Shown here in pieces: positions 35,065 through 45,729 of a DNA stretch of 64,000 nt. The notes beneath the pieces were generated by a model. That model was given only the letters and a program-made list of their open reading frames with translations. It was not told the origin of the DNA and searched no databases. The stretch spans positions 37,622 through 101,621 of the forward strand of contig NZ_NXIA01000007.1 in NCBI RefSeq assembly GCF_002412165.1, read 5' to 3'. This DNA is from Curtobacterium sp. 'Ferrero' (GTDB lineage Bacteria; Actinomycetota; Actinomycetes; Actinomycetales; Microbacteriaceae). The translations under genes were made by a program, and so were the position numbers. Positions within the stretch are counted from its first letter, which is position 1. Each line of letters begins with the position of its first letter.

Positions 35065-37077
35065 ATGACCACCACGCTCGCGACCGACGTCCGTCCACGC
35101 ACGGCGACCCCGGTCCTCCCGACAGACGGCGCACACCTGACGTACCGACCGCTCCCGACCGGGTCCGCGCGGATCTCCGGTGGCTTCTGGGCGCTCCGGC
35201 AGGACCGCAACGGCCGGGACGCGATCCGCAGCGGGTACGACCAGCTCGAGGCCGCGGGCAACTTCCGGAACCTCCGGATCGCGGCCGGCGACGAGCAGGG
35301 CGAGGCCGTCGGACCGATCTTCATGGACTCCGACGTGACGAAGTGGCTCGAGGCGGTCGCGTGGGAGTACGGACGCGCACCGGCCGAGGACCTCCTCGCC
35401 CTGCAGCGCGAGGTCACCGACCTCTACGCCCGCGCGCAGGCCGACGACGGCTACCTCGACTCGGTGCAGCAGGTCCGCGGGAAGGGCGAGCGCTACGTCG
35501 ACCTCAAGTGGAGCCACGAGCTGTACTGCGCCGGGCACCTGTACCAGGCTGCGGTCGCGCAGCACCGGGCGACCGGCGACACCGGACTGCTCGACGTCGC
35601 CGTGAAGAGCGCCGACCACCTCGTCCGCACGTTCGGTGACGGCCCGGGCAAGACCGTGGACATCGACGGGCACCCCGTGGTCGAGATGGGCTTGGTCGAG
35701 CTGTACCGCGAGACGGGCACCCGCGCCTACCTCGACCTCGCGCACTGGTTCGTCGACGCACGCGGCCACGGCATCATCGAACGCGCCGGCGGCGAGCCGA
35801 CGTACTTCTCGGACCGGATCCCCGCACGCGAGGCGACGACGGTCGAGGGCCACGCGGTCCGCGCCGTGTACCTGGCGGCGGGAGCGGTCGACGTCGCGAT
35901 CGAGACCGGGGACACCGAGCTCCTCGCCGCGAGCGAGCGCCAGTTCGCCGACATGATGGCGACGAAGGCGTTCATCACGGGCGGCCTCGGCGCACGCTGG
36001 GACTACGAGGCGTTCGGCGACCCGTACGAGCTACCGACCGACCGGGGCTACGCCGAGACCTGCGCCGCGATCGGCGGCATCCAGTGGGCGTGGCGGCTGC
36101 TGCTCGCGACCGGGAGGCCCGTCTACGCGGACGCGATCGAGCGCCTGCTGTACAACGCGTTCCTCGCTGGCGTGAGCCTCGCCGGCACCGAGTACTTCTA
36201 CGTCAACCCGCTGCAGCAGCGGGACCACGCCCACCAAGATGAGAACCGCTCTCCGGCGCACGGCCGCCGCGGCTGGTTCGACTGCGCCTGCTGCCCGCCG
36301 AACATCATGCGGACGTTCGCGAGCCTCGACGGCTACCTCGCGACCGCGACCGACGGCGGCCTCCAGGTGCACCAGTACGCCACCGCCGACCTCGGGCCGG
36401 TCCGCGTGGAGACCGGGTACCCGCACGACGGCCGGGTGGTCGTCACCGTGACGGCGGACGGGCCGCTCGCCCTCGGCCTGCGCATCCCGGGGTGGTCGGA
36501 CGTCACGACGGTGTCCGGCCCGGACGGCCAGGCGTCACCGGAGCCGGGCACCCTGCACGTGATCGACCGTGAGTGGACCGCCGGCGACACGGTCGAGCTC
36601 GTCTTCGACACGACGCCGCACCCGTACGTCGCCGACTCCCGGATCGACGCGTCCCGCGGGCAGGTCGCGATCGAACGCGGCCCGCTCGTCTACGCGGTCG
36701 AGCAGGCCGACCAGGAGGGCTTCACCGTCGACGACCTGACGGTCGACCCGTCGGCGCCGATCACCGAGGAGCGGCGGGACGACCTCCTCGACGGCGTCGT
36801 CACGCTGCGCGTCCCGGGCTCCGCACCGTCGTCGCACGAGCAGGCAGCGTGGCCGTACCGCCGGATCGACGCGGGCAGGACGGGAGGCACGGCGTCGGCC
36901 CTCGACGCCACCGACGTCGACGACGCGACCGGTGGCGCCGGGGGCGATCCGCGCCTCCCGGCCGACACGGCGAGTGCCGGAACGACGCACGCCGTCACGG
37001 CGACTGCGGTGCCCTACTACGCCTGGGCGAACCGCGGGGCCGCGCCCATGCGCGTCTGGCTCCCGATCGCGCGGTGA
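35065..37077 (+). CDS. Beta-L-arabinofuranosidase, glycoside hydrolase family 127
   Basis: The 670-residue protein is an (alpha/alpha)6-barrel GH127 enzyme. The zinc-thiolate site is intact: Glu331 and Cys333 in GYAETCAAIGG, and Cys409 and Cys410 in WFDCACCPPNIMRT, one of which acts as nucleophile in the characterised family. It removes L-arabinofuranose from beta-linked arabino-oligosaccharides such as those of hydroxyproline-rich plant proteins. There is no signal peptide, so it acts on imported sugars. Near the C-terminus about 40 extra residues (ASALDATDVDDATGG region) are encoded by DNA carrying both arms of the dispersed palindromic element. It heads an operon with a CUT1 importer. Confidence 0.92.
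   Translation: MTTTLATDVRPRTATPVLPTDGAHLTYRPLPTGSARISGGFWALRQDRNGRDAIRSGYDQLEAAGNFRNLRIAAGDEQGEAVGPIFMDSDVTKWLEAVAWEYGRAPAEDLLALQREVTDLYARAQADDGYLDSVQQVRGKGERYVDLKWSHELYCAGHLYQAAVAQHRATGDTGLLDVAVKSADHLVRTFGDGPGKTVDIDGHPVVEMGLVELYRETGTRAYLDLAHWFVDARGHGIIERAGGEPTYFSDRIPAREATTVEGHAVRAVYLAAGAVDVAIETGDTELLAASERQFADMMATKAFITGGLGARWDYEAFGDPYELPTDRGYAETCAAIGGIQWAWRLLLATGRPVYADAIERLLYNAFLAGVSLAGTEYFYVNPLQQRDHAHQDENRSPAHGRRGWFDCACCPPNIMRTFASLDGYLATATDGGLQVHQYATADLGPVRVETGYPHDGRVVVTVTADGPLALGLRIPGWSDVTTVSGPDGQASPEPGTLHVIDREWTAGDTVELVFDTTPHPYVADSRIDASRGQVAIERGPLVYAVEQADQEGFTVDDLTVDPSAPITEERRDDLLDGVVTLRVPGSAPSSHEQAAWPYRRIDAGRTGGTASALDATDVDDATGGAGGDPRLPADTASAGTTHAVTATAVPYYAWANRGAAPMRVWLPIAR
36878..36963 (+). 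repeat. Palindromic element inside the GH127 coding sequence
   Basis: GGACGGGAGGCACGG (36878-36892) and CCGCGCCTCCCGGCC (36949-36963) are inverted copies (13 of 15 bases pair) of the core seen in the intergenic hairpins at 40363, 42805 and 60942. They are separated by 56 bases, all in frame within a low-complexity, Asp/Ala/Gly-rich part of the protein. Confidence 0.6.
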
Positions 37078-37081
37078 CGTC

Positions 37082-38389
37082 GTGGACCGGAGAACGTTCC
37101 TCGCAGGCAGTTTCGCCAGCGCCGCTGCACTCGCCCTCGCCGGGTGCTCCGGCACCCTGCCGAAGGTCGACGCGCAGCGCGCGAGCTTCGGCAAGGGCGC
37201 GACCGGCACCGTGCAGGTGTGGTGCCGCGCCGCGACACAGGCCGGCCTCACCGCGACGGTGGCGGGCTTCAACCGGGCGAACCCGGAGCTGCAGGTCGAA
37301 CTGACGCCGGTGCCGGACGGGCAGTACGTCACCAAGCTCGCGACCGCGATCCGCGGAGGTGAGCCGCCGGACGTGGTGGACATCGACGACATCAACTCGC
37401 AACTGTTCATCTTCCGCGAGGCGTTCGCCGACCTGACCGAGGTCGTGAAGGGTCTCGACTACTTCTCCGAGCTGTCCCCGGGGCACCTCCGGCTGCTCGA
37501 GTACCGGGACCGGTACTACGGACTGCCGTACCTCGCCGACAACTCGCAACTGTTCATCAACACGGACTTGTTCGAGCGGGCCGGGCTCGACGTCGAGGAC
37601 TCCACGAAGGACCTCGATTCCCTCCTCGTCGCGGCGAAGGCGCTCCGGAAGGTCGCGGACGACGTCTACGGGTGGTCGATCGCTGGCAACTCCGCGGGCA
37701 TCATCGGCTTCGTCACGCAGCCGCACGTCTGGGCCACCGGCGTCGACATGATGTCCGGCGAGGTCGGGTCGCAACGGGCGAACATCACCGGCAACGTCGC
37801 CCTCGAACGGATGCTCGAGTTCTACCGCGAGCTGTGGAAGGACGGCGTGCTCTCGAAGGCCGCGTTCGCGGACGCCGGCACGACGTGGGGGGCGGACTTC
37901 CGCGCGGGCAAGGTCGGCATCTTCCCGACCTCGTACGGTGCCACCGTCCCCGCTGCCACGAAGTCGATGCGTGCGAAGATGCGGACGGTGCTCATCCCGT
38001 CGTGGGACGGCAAGCGGTCGTTCTTCGACGGGGGCGACAACATGTGCATCCCGAACGGGGCGGCGAACCCCTCCGGCGGCTGGGCGTTCATGCGGTACGC
38101 GAACGGACTGGGCCCGCAGCAGGCCCTGCCGGACGGCGGCTACTTCCCGACGCGCTCCGACGCCGCGACGCCCGCGTACCGGAAGCAGTACCCGCTCGCC
38201 TCGGGGCCGCTCGACGCCATCGACGAGGGCTACGCGCCGCGGACGCTCGCCTACAACCTGCTCGTCAACCAGCCCTCGTCGCCGTACTTCGCGATGTTCC
38301 GCGAGGCCGTCTTCGGCGCCGGGGTCGGACCGGCCATGCAGGCCGCGCAACCCGAGTACGAGCGCATCCTCGACCAGGTCCAGGCCTGA
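37082..38389 (+). CDS. Sugar ABC importer binding lipoprotein (CUT1, SBP family 1) with Tat-like signal
   Basis: The 435-residue product begins VDRRTFLAGSFASAAALALAGCSG: a twin-arginine RRTF motif followed by a hydrophobic core and lipobox LAGC, suggesting Tat export and lipid anchoring. The mature part is a family 1 sugar-binding fold (VQVWCRAATQAGLTATVAGFNRANPELQVELTPVPDGQYVTKLATAIRGGEPPDVVDID). It begins four bases after the GH127 stop and is followed by two permease genes. The likely ligand is an arabinose-containing oligosaccharide, by context. Confidence 0.87.
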   Translation: MDRRTFLAGSFASAAALALAGCSGTLPKVDAQRASFGKGATGTVQVWCRAATQAGLTATVAGFNRANPELQVELTPVPDGQYVTKLATAIRGGEPPDVVDIDDINSQLFIFREAFADLTEVVKGLDYFSELSPGHLRLLEYRDRYYGLPYLADNSQLFINTDLFERAGLDVEDSTKDLDSLLVAAKALRKVADDVYGWSIAGNSAGIIGFVTQPHVWATGVDMMSGEVGSQRANITGNVALERMLEFYRELWKDGVLSKAAFADAGTTWGADFRAGKVGIFPTSYGATVPAATKSMRAKMRTVLIPSWDGKRSFFDGGDNMCIPNGAANPSGGWAFMRYANGLGPQQALPDGGYFPTRSDAATPAYRKQYPLASGPLDAIDEGYAPRTLAYNLLVNQPSSPYFAMFREAVFGAGVGPAMQAAQPEYERILDQVQA

Positions 38390-38426
38390 CCCGCACGGCC
38401 AGTCAGTCGCACAGAGAGGTGCACGC

Positions 38427-39398
38427 ATGTCGACCATCCCCGCCAAGCGGACGTCCGGCTCCGCATCCCGTCCCCACCGGACGGGAGCCGGTCGCCCCAC
38501 CGTCGGCGGCCGCGGTCCGGCCACCCGGAGTTCGCTCACCCACCCGCCGCGCACCGGCGCGTTGCTCGTCACCCCGGCGATCGCGTTCGTCGCGGTGTTC
38601 GTCCTCGCGCCGCTCCTCTTCGCGCTGTACATCTCGCTGACGAACTGGCCCCTGATCGGCCCGTACCGGTTCATCGGCCTGGAGAACTACCTCACGCTGT
38701 TCCAGGACCCGACGTTCGTGCACGCGATCGGCTACACGCTGCTCTACACGGCGATCGTGACGGTCCCGATCCTGGCGCTCGGGTACTTCCTCGCCGTCGT
38801 GGTCCGCGCCCGGCGCCGTGGCAGCACGTTCCTCCGGACGGTGTTCTTCCTGCCGTACGTCGTGGGACTGACGACCCTGAGCTTCACCCTCGTCCTGGAG
38901 GCGCAGCCGAACTCGGGCGCGGTGAACATGGTCCTGCGGTGGCTCGGGATCACCGACGGCAGCACGGCGTGGCTCGTCAACGGACCGCTCGCGACGCTGC
39001 TCATCTGCGTGCTCGTGGTGTGGGCCGTGTCCGGGCTGACGATGGTGCTGCTCATGTCGGCCATGCAGGGTGTGCCCGACGAGGTGTACGAGTCGGCGCA
39101 ACTCGAGGGCGCGTCGTGGTGGCAGACCGAGCGGCTCATCACGTTGCCGATGATCCGGTCGACGGTCGCGCTGAGCGTCATCATCTCGGTCATCGGGTCG
39201 CTGCTGGCGTTCAACCAGTTCTACATCCTCACCCAGGGCGGACCGGGCACCGAGACCACGACGATCGTCAACGCGATCTACAACCGCGGGTTCGTGAACC
39301 TGCAGCTCGGCGCGGCGACCGCGGAGTCCATCGCCCTCGTCGTCGTCATCGCCGCCGTCACCGTGTTCCAGTTCTGGGCACTCCGCGAGAAGGACTGA
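38427..39398 (+). CDS. Sugar ABC importer permease 1 (CUT1, MalF-like)
   Basis: The 323-residue product has an unusually long polar N-tail (about 45 residues rich in Arg, Ser, Gly and Pro), then six helices and the EAA loop YESAQLEGASWWQTERLITLPMIRST that docks on the ATPase. It ends VFQFWALREKD. It pairs with the permease three bases downstream. No ATP-binding gene follows. Confidence 0.88.
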   Translation: MSTIPAKRTSGSASRPHRTGAGRPTVGGRGPATRSSLTHPPRTGALLVTPAIAFVAVFVLAPLLFALYISLTNWPLIGPYRFIGLENYLTLFQDPTFVHAIGYTLLYTAIVTVPILALGYFLAVVVRARRRGSTFLRTVFFLPYVVGLTTLSFTLVLEAQPNSGAVNMVLRWLGITDGSTAWLVNGPLATLLICVLVVWAVSGLTMVLLMSAMQGVPDEVYESAQLEGASWWQTERLITLPMIRSTVALSVIISVIGSLLAFNQFYILTQGGPGTETTTIVNAIYNRGFVNLQLGAATAESIALVVVIAAVTVFQFWALREKD

Positions 39399-39401
39399 AC
39401 C

Positions 39402-40352
39402 ATGAGCACCACGACCACCCCGTCGACCATCGCCGCTGCCGACCTCTCCACCCGTGCCGTCACGACCGGTGACGGGCACCGGCGTCGGCACCACCAGGGC
39501 AGCGTCCGCCACCCGCGCGACACCGCCGTCAAGCGGACCCTCTACGTCATCGCCGGCGTGGGATCCGCCCTGGTGTTCGGCGTCCCGCTGCTCTGGGCGA
39601 TCCTGCGGGCGTTCCAACCGGAGTCGGTGATCACGCAGGCGCCGGACCCGGCGACGTTCTTCGACCTGACCTGGCAGAACTTCCGAGCCGTGTTCAGTCC
39701 GTCGGCGCGACTGCTCTCCGGCGTGATCAACTCGCTCGTGGTGTCGATCTCGACCGCCGTGCTGACCGCGGTGCTCGCCACGATGGCCGGGTACGGGTTC
39801 GCCCGCTTCCGGTTCCGCGGCGCCGGACTCGTCTTCGGGCTCGTGCTCCTGACGATGATGGTGCCGTTCCAGGCGATCCTGACGCCGCTGTACCTCGAGA
39901 TGAACGCCATGAAGCTCACGAACTCGCTGCTCGGTCTCGTGCTCTTCTACACGACCGTCAACCTGCCGTTCGGCGTGTTCGTCATGCGGAACGCGTTCGA
40001 GTCGATCCCCACCGAGCTCGAGGACTCGGCGTTCGTCGACGGAGCCTCCCGCTTCCGGGTCGTCGTCTCCGTGCTCCGGCCGCTGCTGCTGCCGGGGGCG
40101 GCGACGGCCGCGCTCTACGCGTTCCTGGCGTCGTGGACGGAGTTCCTCGGAGCGTTGACCTTCCTCACGAAGGACTCGCTCTACACGCTCCCCGTGGCGC
40201 TGCTCAACCTGCAGACGGGTGCGTACGGGCAGGTGTCGTACGGCAACCTCGTCGCGGGGTCGGTCGTGGCGATGATCCCGTGCATCGCGCTGTACGTCGG
40301 CCTGCAGCGGTTCTACGTGGCGGGGCTGTCGTCGGGTGCGCTGAAGGGCTGA
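39402..40352 (+). CDS. Sugar ABC importer permease 2 (CUT1, MalG-like)
   Basis: The 316-residue product has a polar His/Arg-rich N-tail of about 45 residues, six helices and the EAA loop LEDSAFVDGASRFRVVVSVLRPLLLPG. The C-terminus YVGLQRFYVAGLSSGALKG is the MalG-type end. It completes the GH127 operon; the ATPase must come from elsewhere in the genome. Confidence 0.88.
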   Translation: MSTTTTPSTIAAADLSTRAVTTGDGHRRRHHQGSVRHPRDTAVKRTLYVIAGVGSALVFGVPLLWAILRAFQPESVITQAPDPATFFDLTWQNFRAVFSPSARLLSGVINSLVVSISTAVLTAVLATMAGYGFARFRFRGAGLVFGLVLLTMMVPFQAILTPLYLEMNAMKLTNSLLGLVLFYTTVNLPFGVFVMRNAFESIPTELEDSAFVDGASRFRVVVSVLRPLLLPGAATAALYAFLASWTEFLGALTFLTKDSLYTLPVALLNLQTGAYGQVSYGNLVAGSVVAMIPCIALYVGLQRFYVAGLSSGALKG

Positions 40353-40362
40353 CCACAGCGGC

Positions 40363-40410
40363 GACGGACGGGAGGCGCGGGACGGGTCGGTCCCGCGCCT
40401 GGCGTCCGTC
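40363..40410. terminator. Bidirectional hairpin between the GH127 operon and the LacI gene
   Basis: Arms at 40363-40382 and 40391-40410 pair over 18 of 20 positions around an 8-base loop; the core is GACGGACGGGAGGCGCGG. The two genes converge here, so one hairpin can stop transcription from both sides. Confidence 0.75.
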
Positions 40411-40422
40411 GTGTGGAGCGAC

Positions 40423-41463
40423 CTACGCGCTCCGGCGCACCACGAGCTCGGGCGCGATGAGCTCCTCGTCGTGGGACTCCCCCTCGACGAGGGCCCGGGC
40501 CGACGCCAGCACCCGCTCCCCCATCGCGCGGAAGTCCTGGCGGACGGTGGTGAGCGGCGGCGTGAAGTGCGCGGCCTCGGGCACGTCGTCGAAGCCCACG
40601 ACCGCGATGTCGTCGGGGACCCGGAGACCCTCCTCGGCGAAGGCGTGCAGCACGCCGAGGGCCATCTGGTCGTTCCCGGCGAAGACCGCGTCGACGGTGT
40701 GCACGTCGAGCGACTGCGCCGCCGCGAAGCCGCTCGCCGGGGTCCAGTCGCCCTGCAGCACGACCGGTTCGAGACCCCGTCCGGCCATGATCCGCTCGTA
40801 GGTCGCCCGACGGACCTCGGACTCCTGCGACACCGAGGGTCCGGCGATGTGGACGATCCGGCGGTGCCCGCGGGCGAGCAGGTGCTCCATCGCCAGGGTC
40901 GCCCCGGCCGCCTGGTCGATCGCGACGGCCGCGACGTTCGGGGCCGCGTCGGTGCGTGCGGCGTCGCGCTGCACGGCGTTCGCGACCACGACCGGCACGC
41001 TCACGGGGACGGTCAGCGAGGCGAGGGCGTCGAGCACGCGGTTGTCGGCGGCGACGAGCACCACGGCGGCGACGTCCTGCGCGAGCAGCGTGGTGAGGGC
41101 GTTCGACAGGTCGACCGGGCGGGGATCCTCCGGCAGGGTCGAGAGCAACACGTGGTAGCCGGCTCCGCGGGCGGCGCGTTCGAAGCCGATCGCCGTGCTC
41201 GAGGGGCCGTAGAGCGCCTCGCCCGCGCTGACGATCCCGAGTGCACGACTCCGTCCCCCGGCGAGCGCCCGTGCCGCGGCCCGGGGTCGGTACCCGAGCT
41301 CGCTGACGGCGGCGGCGACCTGGGCGCGGAACTGCTCGCGGACGGTGGGGTCGCCGTTGATGACGCGCGAGACGGTCTGGTGGGACACCCCGGCGCGCTC
41401 GGCGACGTCGAAGATCGTCGGCGCCTTGCGGCCCTTGCCCCCGTGGGCCGTCGTGGTGGTCAC
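40423..41463 (-). CDS. LacI-family repressor, likely for the monosaccharide importer and arabinose operon
   Basis: The 346-residue protein has HTH APTIFDVAERAGVSHQTVSRVINGDPTVREQFRAQVAAAVSELGYRPRAAARALAGGRS and a full sugar-binding core ending IAVVGFDDVPEAAHFTPPLTTVRQDF. Start is GTG 41463; TACGGT seven bases upstream suggests a leaderless mRNA. It is divergent from the ChvE/GguAB-type importer, whose promoter carries TGAGCGCTCA; the same decamer controls araB, so this protein may regulate both. That link is inference. Confidence 0.88.
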   Translation of the reverse strand: MTTTTAHGGKGRKAPTIFDVAERAGVSHQTVSRVINGDPTVREQFRAQVAAAVSELGYRPRAAARALAGGRSRALGIVSAGEALYGPSSTAIGFERAARGAGYHVLLSTLPEDPRPVDLSNALTTLLAQDVAAVVLVAADNRVLDALASLTVPVSVPVVVANAVQRDAARTDAAPNVAAVAIDQAAGATLAMEHLLARGHRRIVHIAGPSVSQESEVRRATYERIMAGRGLEPVVLQGDWTPASGFAAAQSLDVHTVDAVFAGNDQMALGVLHAFAEEGLRVPDDIAVVGFDDVPEAAHFTPPLTTVRQDFRAMGERVLASARALVEGESHDEELIAPELVVRRSA

Positions 41464-41524
41464 GTGGGCAACCGTACCGCTGGATCCGCCGGACGAGGAA
41501 AGGTCGCGAAATGATCACGACGAG

Positions 41525-41564
41525 TTGACACCCCGTCACGGAACCCACATGATGTGAGCGCTCA
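41525..41564 (+). promoter_or_regulatory. Promoter and operator of the monosaccharide importer operon
   Basis: TTGACA (41525-41530) is a perfect -35 box; CATGAT (41548-41553) follows after 17 bases. TGAGCGCTCA (41555-41564) begins one base after the -10 and covers the transcription start, a repressing position. The decamer is identical to the two araB operators. Confidence 0.8.
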
Positions 41565-41659
41565 CTCAGAGCACCACAGCTCGCATCCAGAGCACAACGG
41601 GGCACAGCAGCCCGAACCCAGCGCGTCGAGGACGACGTGAGAGGAACAGAGGTACTTCG

Positions 41660-42790
41660 ATGATGAAGCGCAAGATCGCAGCGGGGATCGTCGCCGTCGG
41701 CCTGGCAGTCAGCCTGGCGGCGTGCTCCGCAGGGGGACGCGGCGCCACCGGCAGCGGTGGGGGCAGCGGGGACAACAAGGGCGCGCTCGTCGGCGTCGCG
41801 ATGCCGACCAAGGTCTCCGAACGGTGGATCAAGGACGGCGACGCGGTCAAGAGCGACCTCGAGAAGGCCGGCTACAAGGTCGACCTCGAGTACGGCGACA
41901 ACAAGGTCCAGCAGCAGGCGCAGCAGGTCAGCAACATGATCACCAAGGGCGCGAAGGTCCTGATCATCGCGTCGATCGACGGTGGCGCACTGTCCGACCA
42001 GCTCGACGCCGCCGCGAAGGCCGGCATCAAGGTCATCTCCTACGACCGCCTGCTCACCGGCAACAAGAACGTCGACTACTACGTGTCGTTCGACAACTAC
42101 AAGGTCGGCGTCGACCAGGCCACCTCGCTGCTCACCGGTCTGGGCATCCTCGACTCGGACGGCAAGAAGACCGGCAAGAAGGGCCCGTTCAACATCGAGG
42201 TGTTCGCGGGCTCGCTCGACGACAACAACGCCGGGTTCTTCTTCAACGGCGCGATGGACACCCTGAAGCCGTACCTCGAGGACGGCACGCTGAAGATCCA
42301 GTCCGGCCAGGACCAGCTCTCCCAGGCCGCCACGCAGCAGTGGGACCCGGCGACCGCCAAGGCCCGCATGCAGAACCTCATCGCGAAGTCGTACTCCGGC
42401 GGCACCACGCTGAACGGCGTGCTCTCGCCCTACGACGGCATGTCGATCGGCATCATCTCGGCGCTCCAGGGCGCCGGGTACGGCTCGGGTGACCGCCCGC
42501 TGCCCGTGATCACCGGCCAGGACGCCGAGGCCGCGTCGGTCAAGTCGATCATCGCCGGTCAGCAGTACTCGACGATCTACAAGGACACGCGCAAGCTCGC
42601 GAAGCAGTCGGTCACCATGGCCGAGGACCTGCTCTCCGGCAAGAAGCCCGAGGTGAACGACACCAAGAGCTACGACAACAAGGAGAAGGTCGTCCCGACC
42701 TACCTCTTCCAGCCGACCGTGGTCACGAAGGACAACTACAAGTCCGTCCTCATCGACTCGGGCTACTACACCGAGGCCGACCTGAAGTAG
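41660..42790 (+). CDS. chvE: Multiple-monosaccharide-binding lipoprotein, ChvE/XylF-like
   Basis: The 376-residue product has a lipoprotein signal ([26 protein letters not shown], lipobox LAAC) and a periplasmic-binding-protein type 1 fold close to Chv[70 protein letters not shown], and [33 protein letters not shown]. Relatives bind arabinose, xylose, glucose and galactose. With the TGAGCGCTCA operator shared with araB, L-arabinose is the first candidate. A strong hairpin follows the stop. Confidence 0.88.
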   Translation: MMKRKIAAGIVAVGLAVSLAACSAGGRGATGSGGGSGDNKGALVGVAMPTKVSERWIKDGDAVKSDLEKAGYKVDLEYGDNKVQQQAQQVSNMITKGAKVLIIASIDGGALSDQLDAAAKAGIKVISYDRLLTGNKNVDYYVSFDNYKVGVDQATSLLTGLGILDSDGKKTGKKGPFNIEVFAGSLDDNNAGFFFNGAMDTLKPYLEDGTLKIQSGQDQLSQAATQQWDPATAKARMQNLIAKSYSGGTTLNGVLSPYDGMSIGIISALQGAGYGSGDRPLPVITGQDAEAASVKSIIAGQQYSTIYKDTRKLAKQSVTMAEDLLSGKKPEVNDTKSYDNKEKVVPTYLFQPTVVTKDNYKSVLIDSGYYTEADLK

Positions 42791-42804
42791 GCGCGACCCA
42801 TCTC

Positions 42805-42850
42805 ACGGACGGGAGGCGCGGTGCACGCCCGCACCGCGCCTCCCGTCCGT
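42805..42850 (+). terminator. 20-bp perfect hairpin between binding-protein and ATPase genes
   Basis: Arms 42805-42824 and 42831-42850 are perfectly complementary around the 6-base loop ACGCCC, with the dispersed core GGACGGGAGGCGCGG. It lies inside the operon, so it probably ends or stabilises part of the mRNA and keeps the binding protein in excess over ATPase and permease. Confidence 0.8.
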
Positions 42851-42894
42851 CTCCACCAGCGCGCGCACGCGCGCACGACGGAAAGGCGGTCCAC

Positions 42895-44431
<1,537 letters not shown>

Positions 44432-44445
<14 letters not shown>

Positions 44446-45613
44446 GTCCGCAGCGAGCTACCTCACCGGGCAGCTCCGACAGATCGGCCTGTTCATCGCG
44501 CTGATCGTCATCGTGATCTTCTTCCAGGTGGCGACGAGCGGCATCACCCTGGCACCGATCAACGTGTCGAACATCATCGTCCAGAACAGCTACATCCTGA
44601 TCCTGGCGATCGGCATGGTGATGGTCATCATCGCCGGCCACATCGACCTGTCCGTCGGGTCGGTCGTCGCGTTCAGCGGTGCGATGGCCGGTGTGATGAT
44701 CACCCAGTGGGGTCTCCCCTGGCCGGTCGCGGTCGTCCTCTGCCTCGTGATCGGTGCGCTCGTCGGCGCGTGGCAGGGCTTCTGGATCGCCTACTTCGGG
44801 ATCCCGGCGTTCATCGTGACGCTCGCGGGCATGCTCGCCTTCCGCGGCGCGGCGCAGATCGTCCTGCAGAACCAGCAGATCTCGCCGTTCCCGGCCGGCT
44901 TCCGGTCGCTCGGATCGGGCTTCCTGCCGTCGTTCGGCACCACCGGGTACGAGCCGCTCACGATGGTCCTCGGCATCGCCGCGGCCGCGATCATGGTGAT
45001 CACGGCCTTCCGGGGCCGGGCGACCCGCCGCAAGTACCAGCTCGAGAGCGAGCCGTTCGCCTGGTTCATCGTGAAGACGGCGTTCGGCGCGGCGCTCGTG
45101 ATCTACGTCGCCCTGCTGCTCGCGAGCTACAACGGCACGCCGATCGTGCTCGTCGTCCTCGGCGCCCTCGTGGTCATCTACTCGGTCGTCATGCGGAGCG
45201 CGGTCTTCGGCCGACACGTCTACGCGATCGGCGGCAACGCCCTCGCCGCGCAGCTGTCCGGCGTGAAGACGAAGCGCGTGACGTTCCTGCTGTTCGTGAA
45301 CATGGGCGTCATCGCGGCCCTGGCGGGCGTGGTGTTCACCGGCCAGCTCAACCTCGCTGCTCCGGGCGCAGGCAACGGCTTCGAGCTCGACGCCATCGCG
45401 GCCGTCTTCATCGGTGGCGCGGCCGTCACGGGCGGCATCGGCACGGTGCCGGGCGCGATCGTCGGTGGTCTCATCATCGGCATCCTGAACAACGGCATGT
45501 CGATCCTCGGTGTCGGCACCGAGTTCCAGTCGCTCATCAAGGGCCTGGTGCTGCTCGCCGCCGTCGCGTTCGACGTGTTCAACAAGCGCCGGGCGGCGGC
45601 CGCGCGGAAGTAG
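44432..45613 (+). CDS. gguB: Monosaccharide ABC importer permease (GguB/MmsB-like)
   Basis: The 393-residue protein has about ten hydrophobic segments typical of the ribose/xylose/ChvE class: [37 protein letters not shown] near the start, [25 protein letters not shown], and late [40 protein letters not shown]. It overlaps the ATPase gene by 14 bases, so the two are translationally coupled. A bidirectional hairpin follows the stop. Confidence 0.9.
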
Positions 45614-45642
45614 CGCGGGTCGTCCCACTCCTCCTTGCGCGC

Positions 45643-45685
45643 CAAAGCGACAGATCTCTGCGGTCCGGCCGCAGAGATCTGTCGC
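45643..45685. terminator. 19-bp perfect hairpin between converging gguB and GH13 genes
   Basis: Arms 45643-45661 and 45667-45685 (AAGCGACAGATCTCTGCGG and its complement) pair fully around TCCGG. Its sequence is unrelated to the GGACGGGAGGC family and is AT-richer at both ends, giving a T-rich end in each direction. A partial copy, TGTCGCTTTCGCGG, follows at about 45710. Confidence 0.8.
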
Positions 45686-45729
45686 TTCCGCGTTGCGGCG
45701 GTCGGCGATGTGTCGCTTTCGCGGTGCGG

